From: CAIUGU01 sp963819685
Lineage (GTDB): Bacteria; Pseudomonadota; Gammaproteobacteria; Steroidobacterales; Steroidobacteraceae
Length of the DNA: 64,000 bases
Assembly (NCBI GenBank): GCA_963819685.1
Contig: CAWFXI010000011.1
Location: forward strand, 186,001-250,000
Direction: 5' to 3'
Both the position numbers and the translations under genes were made by a program. The notes under the pieces were generated by a model, which ran no database searches, had not been told where the DNA came from, and worked only from the letters and a program-made list of their open reading frames with translations. Shown here piece by piece: positions 26,978 to 37,047 of the stretch (positions within the stretch are counted from its first letter, which is position 1; each line of letters begins with the position of its first letter).

Positions 26978-28739
26978 AGACGAATAACGCAGAGCCGCCA
27001 TCGGGATTGGCGATTTCCGGTGTCAGCGTGGCGAGCGAACGGGCATGGCTTGAACCGTTGCCTACCGCCACCGCGACGTACTGCCGGCCGTTGACTGAGT
27101 AAGTGATCGGGAATGAATTGATGATGTTGCTCGTGCGCGTCTGCCACAACACCTTGCCCGTCCTGTCGTCGTGGGCACGAAAGTATCGATCCAGCGCGCC
27201 CGAGAACACGAGGCCGCCACCGGTGGCCAGCACAGCACCGGTCTGCGCAGCACGTGTCCTCAGCGACCACCCGGCCTTTTGCGTAAACAGCTCAACGCCA
27301 TCGACGCGACCGATCATGCCGTCGCTGTTCGGGATCTGTTTGCGTGCGAAGATCGCGCGGCTGCCGCCGGTGTAGGTCTTCCCCGCTTCGATCGGTACAG
27401 GCGTGGTGTCAGAGCAGTACTCGTTGAGCGGCAAGTACAACATGCGCGTGCGCGGGCTATAGGCCGTCGCGGGCCAGCCGCGGCTGCCGGGATCGGCCGG
27501 ACAATTGGTCACCGTCATGCCGATATGCGGCACCACGGCCTGATTGATCGTCTTGTCGCCAGTCCTGGGATCAATGGCCGACACGATGTTCTGATACACG
27601 GTCTCCTTTGACCAGAGCCACTCCCCCGTCGTGCGATCCAATGCTTCGATGATGCCGAGTTTGCCGACGGTCACCAGGGCCTTGCGTACTTTGCCATCGA
27701 CAGGCAAGTCCACCAGGATGCGCTCGTAGGCGTAGTCCACGTCCCATGTGTCGTTGGGCAGATGCTGGAAATACCATTTCAGCCGGCCCGTTTGCGGGTC
27801 GAGGGCCAGCGTCGAATTGGTATAGAGCGCACTGTTCTTCTCGCCCGGCTTCAGCGGCAACAAGCCCGAGATCTCGGCGATGTGCGGATAGGGCTGGCCA
27901 GTGCCCAGGAATAGCGTGTTGGTGTCGGGATCGTAGCTGCCCGAGTTCCACGTCGAGGAACCGAAGCGCTGTTCCAGCGGCAGGCCATTCCACGTGTCAC
28001 CGCCGGGTTCGCCCGGCCGCGCTACCGTATAGAAACGCCACAGTTCCTTGCCGGTCTTGACGTCATGTCCCGACACAAAGCAGCCCCCGGGCACGGCATT
28101 GCCGCAGCCGGTCATGCCCTGCACGATGATATTGCCGGCAACCAGGGGTCCGCCCGTATACCGCCAGCCTTTGGTGTAATCCTCGACCCGCTGATCCCAC
28201 ACCACTTTGCCGGTCTTCACGTCGAGCGCAATGAGGTGCACGTCGCTGGTCGCGACAATCAGCTTGTCGTCGATGATCGCCATGTTGCGCTTGGCAAGGT
28301 TGTTGCCATTGATCTGTTCCGGCAGCGCGTCGCGTTGATGCTGCCAGAGCAGCTCACCATTGGTGGCGTCGAGCGCCTGCACCTTGTCGCCATTGTTGAA
28401 AATGAAGATCACGCCGTCGTGGACGATCGGGGTGATCTCCGTAGCGCCGGGAGTCAGTGCCCACGACCACGCCAGCTGCAGGTTCTTGACGTTCTTCGAG
28501 CTGATTTGCGCAAGGGGGCTGTAGCCCCAGGCGTCGTACGTGCGCCGCCACATCAGCCAGTCGGCGGGCGGAGGATTCAGCAGCGTCTCGGCCGACACAG
28601 GGCTCAGTGTTGAAAGCGGAGTCGTCGCGGGTGCCGGCTGTGCCGCCATCGCAACTGCGCAAAGGACTCCCGATGTCGCGATGGACAGGCAGGACAGCTG
28701 CCGAATTCCCCGCGCCAAGCCGATAGCAAGAACGTTCAT
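26958..28739 (-). CDS. PQQ-dependent dehydrogenase (quinoprotein)
   Basis: A 593-residue periplasmic eight-bladed propeller enzyme with a signal peptide (CLSIATSGVLCAVAMAAQ) and repeated W-docking motifs (LDATNGELLW, LDVKTGKVVW, LDPQTGRLKW). The catalytic region is LPNDTWDVDYAYE: the Asp after Trp is the base, and the second Asp two residues on is the extra ligand that marks lanthanide-dependent enzymes. The vicinal Cys-Cys of methanol dehydrogenases is absent (NN at the equivalent place in GNNLAKRNMA). The substrate is unknown; an alcohol or sugar is likely. The diheme cytochrome next door is the probable acceptor. Confidence 0.92.
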   Translation of the reverse strand: MNVLAIGLARGIRQLSCLSIATSGVLCAVAMAAQPAPATTPLSTLSPVSAETLLNPPPADWLMWRRTYDAWGYSPLAQISSKNVKNLQLAWSWALTPGATEITPIVHDGVIFIFNNGDKVQALDATNGELLWQHQRDALPEQINGNNLAKRNMAIIDDKLIVATSDVHLIALDVKTGKVVWDQRVEDYTKGWRYTGGPLVAGNIIVQGMTGCGNAVPGGCFVSGHDVKTGKELWRFYTVARPGEPGGDTWNGLPLEQRFGSSTWNSGSYDPDTNTLFLGTGQPYPHIAEISGLLPLKPGEKNSALYTNSTLALDPQTGRLKWYFQHLPNDTWDVDYAYERILVDLPVDGKVRKALVTVGKLGIIEALDRTTGEWLWSKETVYQNIVSAIDPRTGDKTINQAVVPHIGMTVTNCPADPGSRGWPATAYSPRTRMLYLPLNEYCSDTTPVPIEAGKTYTGGSRAIFARKQIPNSDGMIGRVDGVELFTQKAGWSLRTRAAQTGAVLATGGGLVFSGALDRYFRAHDDRTGKVLWQTRTSNIINSFPITYSVNGRQYVAVAVGNGSSHARSLATLTPEIANPDGGSALFVYALPEK

Positions 28740-28840
28740 CGCCAGTCTCCTGTGAATAACCCCGACATTCTAGCGGGAATGTGGCGATTTTGGTTCTGCC
28801 TTTTTTGACTCGGGACCAGCGGGTGGTCATGCCGTGACAG

Positions 28841-30189
28841 TCATCTTTCCCTCCCCGCCTCACTCGTCACTTTCCGCACCGGTGACAGCAGATACTCCAG
28901 CACTGTCCTCTGCCCTTGCACAATCTCCGCACTGACCTGCATGCCGGCGGCGAGCGCCAGATTCAAATCATTTGCCGCCAGCCGCTGTTGTTGCAGCTCG
29001 ATGAGTGCCTTGAACGCAACGGACCTGGTGACCCTTGTTCAGTCGCTTCGTCCTGGCTGGCGCTCTGCGCATCCGCACTGATCGTCTTGACGATGCCTTC
29101 GAGCATCCCATATTTCTGAAACTGATATGCCGCCAGCTTGAGCCGCACGGATTGTCCTGGCTGCACGAACCCGATGTCCTGGTTTTCGATGGCGACTTCG
29201 GCGAGCAAAGGTTCGTCGACCGGAACGAGACTGAGCAACACGGTGCCAGGCTGCACGACTGCGCCCAACGTGGTTGTCGCGAGCTCTTTGACGATGCCCG
29301 CCTGGGGGCCTTGAGTTCCAGCAGCCCTCCCGATACACATTCTTCGCGAGATTCTGTTCGAGCTGACTTGAAGTGGAGAGCATCTGCAGCCGAAGTGATT
29401 GAGATCACTGTGATAACTGCTGTTGAGTTGCGCCAGTTCTGCGTGTGTTCCTCGATGGCGGCTTCAAGGGAAGCGACTGTGCCGCGTTGGGCTTCAAGGT
29501 CTTGAGCCCTTCTCCAGGACCTCACGACGCTTCTCTTCGGCCTGCAGCGCCCCATCAGCCGTTGATCCGCCAGCTTCTCGTACGCCTTCGCCGATTTCTC
29601 ATAACTGGGCAGCGTGGCTTCCAGTTTCCCAGCGTCTCCCGTGGCGGACGCTAGTTCATGTTCGGACCGACGCCTGGCCATTTGTTCGCCGGCAACCGAA
29701 TCGAGGAACGCCTGTCGATGCGACTGCAGCTGGGCTTGGACCTGTGCGAACAGGACTGGGGTCGTCATCAGCCTCCTTGACGAGAGGGCCACCGGACAGC
29801 TCCGCCTCAATTCGCCTGAGCTGCAGACGCTGGAGCGCGAGTTCGCGCTGCAGCGCCGTTCCATCCGCGGTCGTTACGGTGGGATCCAGCCGGACCAGCA
29901 CTTGCCCCTGCTCAACCTGATCGCCTTCCTTGACCCGGATCTCGCGAACGATGCCCGACTCGGCCGGCTGCACGATCTTGACGTAGGTCTGCGGCACCAG
30001 CCGGCCTTCAGCGACGGCCGTGATGTCGAGTTTCGCGATGAGGGCCCAGAGCAGCAGGACACCAAACAAGGCGCAGACAGCTTTAAGCACCACACGGCTG
30101 CCTGTAGCCGGATCAGTCGTTTCGATCTCGAACAGCGCCGAGGCGATCCGGAGGGTTAGCGGAGGGGGGGCTGTTGCTTCAGTACTCAT
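28841..30189 (-). pseudogene. HlyD-family type I secretion membrane fusion protein, heavily frameshifted
   Basis: The N-terminal part is intact: one membrane helix (VCALFGVLLLWALIAKLDI) and the lipoyl half-motif IVQPAESGIVREIRVKEGDQV. Later pieces are in several frames: the coiled coil (QVQAQLQSHRQAFLDS, EEKRREVLEKAQDLEAQ, QMLSTSSQLEQNLAKNVYREG), the second lipoyl half (KAPQAGIVKELA), the beta barrel (LLSLVPVDEPLLAEVAIENQD) and the end (MQVSAEIVQGQRTVLEYL). I count eight single-base indels. Repairing all gives 450 codons, the family's size. The first is an extra base in 29758-29761. It overlaps the ABC gene stop (ATGA). Confidence 0.85.
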
Positions 30190-32352
30190 GAGACTCCCTC
30201 ACCCCGGCCCTCTCCCAGGATGGGAGAGGGGGATTCCTTATCTCCCGGTATCACCGTCAGCTTCTCTCCGATCCGCACCACATGGTCGACCTGCAGACTT
30301 CTTGGCAGGGCATGGGCAATGAACAGGATGGTCGCCCGCTGCTTGAGGCCATTGATGGTCCGGGCCAGCTGATCGGCGGTCGGCGGGTCGAGGCTGGCGG
30401 TTGCCTCGTCAAAGATCAGGATTCGTGGACCCTTGAGAAGTGCCCGGGCAATCGCCAAACGCTGGCGTTGACCACCAGAGAGCCCTGCACCACGTTCCCC
30501 GATCTCCGTCTGGTAGCCATTGGGCAATGCCTCGATGGCGCCATGGATCTCCGCCATCCTGCAGGCTGCCACCACCTGATCAAACGACGAGAACGGAGCC
30601 GCGATCTTCAGATTGTCGAGGATCGTGCCGGAGAACAGCGTGGTCTCCTGCGGCACCACCCCGAAGTGACTGCGTAATTCGTTGGCTGCCATATACCGGA
30701 CATCCACGCCGTCAATGCGTATGGAACCTTCCGTCGGGACGTAGAATCCCTGCAGCAACTTGCTCAACGTACTCTTGCCGGCGCCCGAGGGACCCATGAT
30801 CGCGATCAGTTGTCCGGGCGCGACGTTCAGGGAGAATGCGTCGAACAGCAGCGGCAGGTTGTCGTCATAACGGAACGAGAGCCCATCGATGGAGATGGAG
30901 CCGGCACCCGCGTTCGTTCGGGTCCGTTCCAGCCGATAGGATTCCGCGGGGGCGTTCATGACATCGCCCAACCGTTTTACCGATAGCCGAGCCTGTTGGA
31001 ACTGTTGCCAGAGACCGACTAGCCGCAGCATCGGCTGTGAGACTCGGGAGGCAAACATCTGGAACGCGACCAGCATCCCGATCGTCAGCGCTGTGGACGT
31101 CATGACGATCCAGGCCCCCAGCGCGAGAACAGCCAAGACTCATGATCTGCTCAAGGGTGCTGGCGAAGGTGTTGTAGGTATTGGCCAGCTGGCGGGTCCT
31201 GAAAGACGACTCCAGGAATGTCGCCAGCATGTCCCGATAGCGCCGGTTGAGTTGCGGCTCCAGCTGCAGCGACTTGACCGTCTCCATTCCGGACACGAAC
31301 TCCGTCATGAACGCCTGATTGGCTGCACCCCGCAGGAACTGCTCGTTCAGCCGCGTCTGGAACAACGGGGCCACCAGCAGGCTGGCCGCCACGATCACGG
31401 CGAGGATCGCGAGCACGATCAGCGTCAGCGTTACGCTGTACCAGAACATGATCGCGACGAAGATCAACAGAAACGGCAGATCCAGGATCAGCGTGACGGC
31501 CGCCGAGCTGATGAACTCCCGGATAGTCTCGATGCCCTGCATTCTCGCCGCTACCACACCCGTTGGCCTGTGATGGAAGTAGCGCAGCGGCAGCTTGAAC
31601 AGATGCTCAAACACATGGCTGCCAAGCACTGCATCGACTCGCCGCCCGGTGTGCAGGACCAGGTATTGCCGAACCCAGGTCAGTAGCGCCGTAAACACGA
31701 CAAACACACCCATCCCGATCGACAGCGCAATGAGTGTGCTCTGTGTACGGTGCACGATCACCTTGTCGAGCAGCGCCTGCGTGAATAACGGCAGGCCAAG
31801 CGCGAGACATTGCAGGACGACAGAGGCTGTCAGGACCTCGCTCCAGAGGGCTCGATGCTTCAGCAGCTCCGGCACGAACCAGCGGAACCCGAACGCAGCT
31901 TGCGATTCCTCGACAGCGTCGGGATCGGCCGCGGGGGCCATGCGCGGGCGGATGCGAAGGGTCGTCCCCGTCATTCTGCGAAGAACCGAGTCGATGGCCT
32001 CCCTCTGCGGAGTGTTCGAGCCACGTCGTGCGAGCCAGACCTGGCGTTCATCAGCCTGCAGTACCACGACCCACTCCGCAGGCTTTGCTTGTGAGTCCTC
32101 GGCAGCCGCTTCGGCTTTGAATTCAAATGCGAACGGAACAGCCTGCAGCGGGAATTTTACCCACAGGTCCGTATCAAAGGTTGCTGTGAGCCCGATCTGG
32201 CCCGCAATCCGTTCGAGATCCGCCGCTCGGACCGGCGCAATGCACTCGCGCGCCAGCAGCTCGGCATCGACGTCGCGTCGATACAGCACCGCGAACAGAG
32301 ACAGCAGCCAAAGGGCGTGCGCCGGTTCCAGATTGATTGAATCTTGACCCAT
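30186..32352 (-). pseudogene. Type I secretion ABC transporter (HlyB/LapB-like), one frameshift
   Basis: An N-terminal C39-like domain (ALWLLSLFAVLYRRDVDAELL) lacks the protease Cys, as in HlyB-type CLD transporters. About six membrane segments follow, then an ATPase with Walker A GPSGAGKST, signature LSGGQRQRLAIARALL and Walker B ILIFDEATASLD. An extra base at 31135-31136 splits the gene after EQIMSL. Removing it gives 721 residues, the usual length. The last 14 residues (PSPILGEGRGEGVS) are encoded by a REP-like palindrome. With the HlyD gene it would form a type I export pair; no RTX-like substrate is in the window. Confidence 0.88.
30195..30232. repeat. REP-like palindrome inside the ABC gene end
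   Basis: CCCTCTCCC (30208-30216) and GGGAGAGGG (30222-30230) form a perfect 9-bp stem with a 5-base loop, flanked by CCCTCACCCCGG. This matches a palindromic repeat I recall as widespread in Xanthomonas- and Pseudomonas-like genomes. It lies in frame at the 3' end of the transporter gene, just before the HlyD start. Confidence 0.8.
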
Positions 32353-32464
32353 CCGTAAGTCGCGTCTTGACGTGGGGGCAATCCATGCCCGCTTGAATAC
32401 CCGGCAGGTTACGTCACGCTACGAGCGCTCTCCCGTCGCATTTCGAACGGGAATCTGCAGATAT

Positions 32465-32873
32465 TCAACGTCCGCGCAGGGTCCGCAGCGCTCGCCTGTC
32501 ATGTTTCCCCGGACGTCCTGCAGGCGCGGGCGGAGCAAGCTTCAACTGCTCCTGCTTGACTGCCCTGGCAGCCACGCTCTCCGGCGTTTCAATGTAATGA
32601 GTGCGCGCTTCGATGGCAGGTCCCACGTCGTACCGGCATGCCCTGCACGATCACTACGAAGCGGAGATCGCCCTTCGTGATCGTCAGCCGCTCACCGAAG
32701 CGCACGAGCCGCGCGGGTTTGACGCGCTCGTCGTCCACATGCACGAGGCCGCCCGTCACTGCGTGGGTCGCTTCAGAGCGCGTCTTGAAGAAGCGCGTGA
32801 ACCACAGCCACTTGTCGATCCTGAGGCCGCCCTCACCAGCATCTTCCCGGAATCCCTCGCGCCCGCCTTTCAT
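32465..32873 (-). pseudogene. hslR: Hsp15 (HslR) S4-domain RNA-binding protein, one frameshift
   Basis: The S4 domain reads GGLRIDKWLWFTRFFKTRSEA...GLVHVDDERVKPARLVRFGE. Hsp15 binds stalled 50S subunits that carry nascent chains. An extra base in the C run 32622-32624 diverts the frame to an early stop after VQGMPVRRG. Removing it restores the usual tail (GPAIEARTHYIETPESVAAR...) and a 135-residue protein, close to the 133 of E. coli. The ATG overlaps the sppA stop. Confidence 0.88.
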
Positions 32874-34712
32874 TCCATCGAGCACAGGCAGTAATAGTAC
32901 GTCCCGCGGGTTTGCAGCAGCCGTGACAGTCGCGAAAGCTCACTCTCGAAAGGCGACAAGGCCCGGGTGATGCGTACAGCGAGGGTGTCTTCCGGTGCCA
33001 GCGCCTTGATCGCTCGGCCAGCCAGCACACGCACTTCCTGTGCCAGCAACTGCCGCCACGACAGCGGTGGTTCGATGTATTCCACGTGGTAGTCCTCGGG
33101 AAGATTCGCGCGCCTGGCAGCAGCATCGAGGGCATCCTTGTAGGTACCGAGCTCATCGACCAGACCCACACGCTTGCCATCCTTCCCGGACCACACACGG
33201 CCCTGGGCCACTGCATCGATTTCGTCTGCAGGCTTGCCGCGTCCATTCGCCACCCGTTCGACAAAGCTGCGATACTCGTGATCGACGCTCGACTGCAACA
33301 GCTTCCTGGGGCCTTCACCCAGCTTGCGATCCAGCCTGAACGCATCCGCCAACGCAGTCGTCCCCACGCCATCAACGGCGATCCCGAGTTTTCCCAGAGT
33401 CCGGTCCACTGTCGGGAACACCGAGAACACGCCAATAGAGCCTGTCAACGTCAGCGGGCTGGCCCAGATCTGGTCGGCATCCATCGCGATGTAGTATCCG
33501 CCCGAGGCGGCTGTGCTGCTCATGGACGCAATGACCGGCTTGCCCGCCAGCTTCACGGCCTCAACCTCGCGACGGATCACCTCGGAGGCGAACACGCTGC
33601 CACCCGGGCTATCGATACGCAGCACGACTGCCTTCACACGATCGTCATAGCGTGCCTGGCGCAACAGTGCCGCGGTCGAGTCGCCGCCGATCGTCCCTGG
33701 GGGTTGTTCGCCGTCGACAATTTCACCCGACGCAACGACGACGCCAACGCGATCGTGATCGCCTGACGCCAATGCACGTTGCGAGCGAATCGAGTTCAGA
33801 TAGTCGGTGTGATGCACACCCCGGTAGCTGTGCGTACTGTCGTCTTCGCCTGTCAGCTGGACAATCCGCTCTTCCACTTCCGTGCGGGTCTTCAGCTCCG
33901 TGACGAGGCCGGCACTCAGCGCGACCGCTGCCGCGTCACCGCCCGCCGCCGTCAAGTTGGCAACGGATTGATCGGCATATTCCTGCAATGCCGTCGCCGG
34001 CATGGCTCTCGCCTCCGTGACTGCCGCCTGATAGCTGCCCCACAGCGAGCCGAGCCAGGCGAGACTCTCTTCACGTTCCTGCAGCGGACATGTCGTTGCG
34101 GCTGAACTGCTCCGTATAAGACTTGAACTGCCCGGCACGGAAGATATTGACGTCCACAGCCAGCTTGTCGATCGCGTCCTTCATGAACATGCGGTAGTAC
34201 GCGAAGCCGTCGATCAGCACCATGCCTTTGGGGTCGAGATAGATTTCATCCGCCTGCGCCGCCACGAAGTACTGGGCCTGGTCGTAGTTCTCGCCCATGG
34301 CGATGACGGGCTTGCCACTCTCGCGGAAATCCTTGATCGCCAGACCGAGTTCCTCGAGCTTGGCCACACCACCACCCGACATCTGCGAGAGATCGAGGAC
34401 CAGCGCCTTGATGCGGTCGTCCTGCTTTGCCTCGCGGACTGCTTCGAGAAGGTCCCGTAACAGCGTTTCGGGCTGCCCCTGGCCATAGGCTTCGGAGACG
34501 GCCCGCTCAAAGGGATCGCCACTCAACTGTTCGACGAGCGCCCCTTCTGGCGCAATCAGCAACGCCGCCTGGTTGGGCACGATTGGAATGGTCGGCGAGA
34601 CGGCCAGCCACAGCGCTCCAAAGATGAAGAGCAGCAGGATGACGTGCAGAACCTTGCGAACCCCGTCGAGCAGGTGCCACAGAAAACGGAACACGCTCTT
34701 CACGAAACTCAT
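32870..34712 (-). pseudogene. sppA: Signal peptide peptidase SppA (67K type), one frameshift
   Basis: A membrane-anchored serine protease that degrades leftover signal peptides. An N-terminal membrane helix (VLHVILLLFIFGALWLAV) follows the ATG at 34712, which has AGGAG upstream. The general-base Lys region is RAGQFKSYTEQFSRNDMS and the nucleophile Ser is in SMSSTAASGGYYIAMDAD. An extra base at 34078-34079 splits the gene between SRNDMSAA and EREESLAWLGSLW. Repaired length is 613 residues, very near the 618 of E. coli. Confidence 0.9.
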
Positions 34713-34806
34713 GGAACTCCTGTCGAATCCGTTTGACCCTGTGCCGGCACACACAACCGGCGATCAGTGTACCCGCGGGTGCCGATGCGGGGTACAGGCC
34801 GCAAAA

Positions 34807-34842
34807 ACGCAAAAGGGGCGATTGCCTGCGCAATCACCCCCG
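34807..34842 (-). terminator. Terminator after the rpsP-rimM-trmD-rplS operon
   Basis: On the minus strand the stem GGGG-TGATTGC/GCAATCG-CCCC is followed by TTTTGCGTTTTT. It lies between the rplS stop and the sppA start, so it would end the ribosomal operon transcript. Confidence 0.7.
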
Positions 34843-34844
34843 CC

Positions 34845-34879
34845 CGAAGCCCAAAGCCCGAAGCCGCAAGCCGGCTTCG
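34845..34879. repeat. Four heptamers plus inverted unit next to rplS stop
   Basis: CGAAGCC CAAAGCC CGAAGCC GCAAGCC run in exact 7-base phase (34845-34872), followed by the inverted unit GGCTTCG (34873-34879) touching the rplS stop codon. The unit sequence differs from the GTGAA heptamers elsewhere, but the period and the gene-end position are the same. Confidence 0.7.
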
Positions 34880-35224
34880 TCAGACCTTTTCCTCGATACG
34901 CGCCGCCTTGCCGGTCAGGTCGCGCAGGAAGTACAGCTTGGCGCGGCGGACATTTCCGCGACGCTTGACCGTGATATTGCCGAGTGCCGGGCTGTAGGTC
35001 TGGAATACCCGCTCCACGCCTTCACCATGCGACACCTTGCGGACGGTGAACGAGGAATTCATGCCGCGATTGCGGCGAGCGATGACGATACCCTCGTAGG
35101 CCTGCACGCGCTCACGGTCGCCTTCCTTCACCTTCACTTCCACGATGACGGTATCGCCAGGGGCGAAGTCGGGAACCTTGCGGCCCGTGGCTTCGGCTTC
35201 AATCGCGGCAATGATCTTGTTCAT
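34880..35224 (-). CDS. rplS: 50S ribosomal protein L19
   Basis: A 114-residue protein with the L19 signatures FAPGDTVIVEVKVKEGDRERVQAYEG and GVERVFQTYSP. It is a component of the 30S-50S interface. The ATG overlaps the trmD stop, the usual order in the rpsP operon. Confidence 0.97.
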   Translation of the reverse strand: MNKIIAAIEAEATGRKVPDFAPGDTVIVEVKVKEGDRERVQAYEGIVIARRNRGMNSSFTVRKVSHGEGVERVFQTYSPALGNITVKRRGNVRRAKLYFLRDLTGKAARIEEKV

Positions 35225-36015
35225 GTCTCATCCATCCCGTGCAAATTCACAATGCAAAATAATTCCGTTACGAACGCGGCCCATGAGCTGCTCTCATGTT
35301 CCGCCCTGAATTCTTCCAGCAACCGTCGCTCCTCAATGCTCAACTGCCGGCCTTCGAGCAGCTCCGGACGCAACGCCCAGGTTCGTCCGAGTGCCTGCTT
35401 CAACCGCCAGCGACGGATCGCAGCATGGTCGCCGCCGAGCAGCACGGGTGGCACCGCGTGCTCCTCCCACACCTCGGGCCGCGTGTAATGCGGCCAGTCG
35501 AGCAGTCCCGCACTGAACGAGTCCTGCGCAGCCGACTCCGCATCACCCAGCACGCCCGGCAACAGCCGCAGCACTGCGTCGATCAGCACGAGCGCAGGCA
35601 GCTCCCCACCCGACAGCACGTAGTCACCGATCGAGATCCGCTCATCGATCTCCATCTCAAGCAGGCGCTCATCCACGCCTTCGTACCGTCCCGCCAGCAG
35701 CAACATGCCCGGTCGCGACGCCAACTCGGCAGCCTTGGCCTGGGTGAACGGCACTCCGTCCGCGGCCAGGTAAATACTCGGACTGCCCGCAGGCAATCGC
35801 GCTTTCGCCGTCCGCAGCGCCGTGCGCGTCGGCTCGATCTTCATCACCATACCCGGGCCACCGCCATAGGGCCGGTCGTCCACCGTACCGTGCACGTCCA
35901 CCGCGAAGTCTCGCGGGTTGGTCGTCACCACCGTCACCTGGCCTCGCTCAACGGCGCGTCCGGTGACTCCCACGCGCGTCGCAGTTGCCACCAGGGCCGG
36001 AAACAGCGTCACCAC
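35221..36015 (-). CDS. trmD: tRNA (guanine-37-N1) methyltransferase
   Basis: A knotted SPOUT methyltransferase that makes m1G37 in tRNAs and prevents +1 frameshifting. The SAM-knot motifs are RPYGGGPGMVM (about residues 48-58) and DYVLSGGELPALVLIDAVLRLLPG. The start is odd. An ATG at 36036 reads M-H-I-E-I, the expected N-terminus, but a TAA stops it after seven codons; the open frame then begins at GTG 36015 (VVTLFPALV). Removing 9 bases would join them as MHIEIVTLFPAL. Confidence 0.93.
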   Translation of the reverse strand: MVTLFPALVATATRVGVTGRAVERGQVTVVTTNPRDFAVDVHGTVDDRPYGGGPGMVMKIEPTRTALRTAKARLPAGSPSIYLAADGVPFTQAKAAELASRPGMLLLAGRYEGVDERLLEMEIDERISIGDYVLSGGELPALVLIDAVLRLLPGVLGDAESAAQDSFSAGLLDWPHYTRPEVWEEHAVPPVLLGGDHAAIRRWRLKQALGRTWALRPELLEGRQLSIEERRLLEEFRAEHESSSWAAFVTELFCIVNLHGMDET

Positions 36016-36040
36016 TTATATGATCTCGATGTGCATGGCG

Positions 36041-36565
36041 CTACCAGTCGGGATCCCAATCTACCGTCATCCGCCCCTTGACCAGGTCAACCGCCAGCAG
36101 TCGTTGCCTGACCAGCGGCACCAGATGCTCGGCCTCGCCGCGAATCACCATCAGCGGGTGCACCGCCGTTTCGCGAAAGTGATCCACCTTGCCGAGCCAC
36201 TGCCCCGACGGCGAGTAGGCATCCAGGCCGGTCAGATCCTCCCAGTAATATTCTCCTGGCGCAGGCTCTGGCAGCTCGCTCCGCCAGACGCCGATTTCCG
36301 CACCGACCAGCGTCTGCGCCTGATCGCGATCGCTGCAATTCTCCATCCGCCCAAGCACCATCCGGTTGGCCGGACGCCCTTCTGCCCAGCGGACCGGCTG
36401 CCACTCGCCGCGCTGCTGCAACTGCCACACCGGGTAATCGAGCAGGTTCTCCGCGGGGCTGGTGTATGACTGGATCTTGACCCAGCCCTTGACTCCGAAG
36501 ACCCCGGCGATCCGCCCCAGGACGACAATGCGATCCTTGACCGACTTGTCTGCTGGCGCTTCCAT
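36041..36565 (-). CDS. rimM: 16S rRNA processing protein RimM
   Basis: A 174-residue 30S assembly factor. The N-terminal beta barrel (VVLGRIAGVFGVKGWVKIQSYTSP) is followed by a PRC-barrel (YYWEDLTGLDAYSPSGQWLGKV). The order rpsP-rimM-trmD-rplS is conserved. Confidence 0.96.
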   Translation of the reverse strand: MEAPADKSVKDRIVVLGRIAGVFGVKGWVKIQSYTSPAENLLDYPVWQLQQRGEWQPVRWAEGRPANRMVLGRMENCSDRDQAQTLVGAEIGVWRSELPEPAPGEYYWEDLTGLDAYSPSGQWLGKVDHFRETAVHPLMVIRGEAEHLVPLVRQRLLAVDLVKGRMTVDWDPDW

Positions 36566-36642
36566 CGGCCCTTAAAGCGGTCCTTGTGGGACCTGCAAGA
36601 CTGCCTGCAGCCCGAAAGACTGCCGCGGCCGGTCAGTTGGCT

Positions 36643-36897
36643 TCAAGCCGCCTTCTGGCGGCGTACCGTCTCGACGAGCTGCGCCACACGATCAGAGGGC
36701 TTGGCACCCTTGCTGACCCAGTAGTCGACGCGGGCAACGTCGAGCTCAAGGCGCCGATCCTTGCCAGCCGCCACCGGGTTGAAGAACCCGATCTGCTCGA
36801 GCGCGGTGCCACCCTGACGCTTGCGGCTATCCGTCACAACGACGTGATAGAACGGTGTTTTCTTGCTGCCGCGGCGGGTCAGGCGGATCGTAACCAT
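36643..36897 (-). CDS. rpsP: 30S ribosomal protein S16
   Basis: An 84-residue protein starting MVTIRLTRRGSKKTPFYHVVV, the S16 signature. It opens the rimM-trmD-rplS operon. The 150 bases between it and ffh hold no gene; a GC-rich inverted stretch (CCGGCCGACCCGGCCG) is the only structure seen there. Confidence 0.97.
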   Translation of the reverse strand: MVTIRLTRRGSKKTPFYHVVVTDSRKRQGGTALEQIGFFNPVAAGKDRRLELDVARVDYWVSKGAKPSDRVAQLVETVRRQKAA

Positions 36898-37047
36898 AGT
36901 TGCTGCTCTTAGCCCAAAAAATGAGGCGCGAATACTAATGAAATTCTTGGGGAAATGAAATGCTTAATAGGCGATGCGACCCTTTGCGGGCCCGGCTTAG
37001 AGGTGTCCGGCCGACCCGGCCGCGAAACCCTGCCCGGGAACCCCTGA

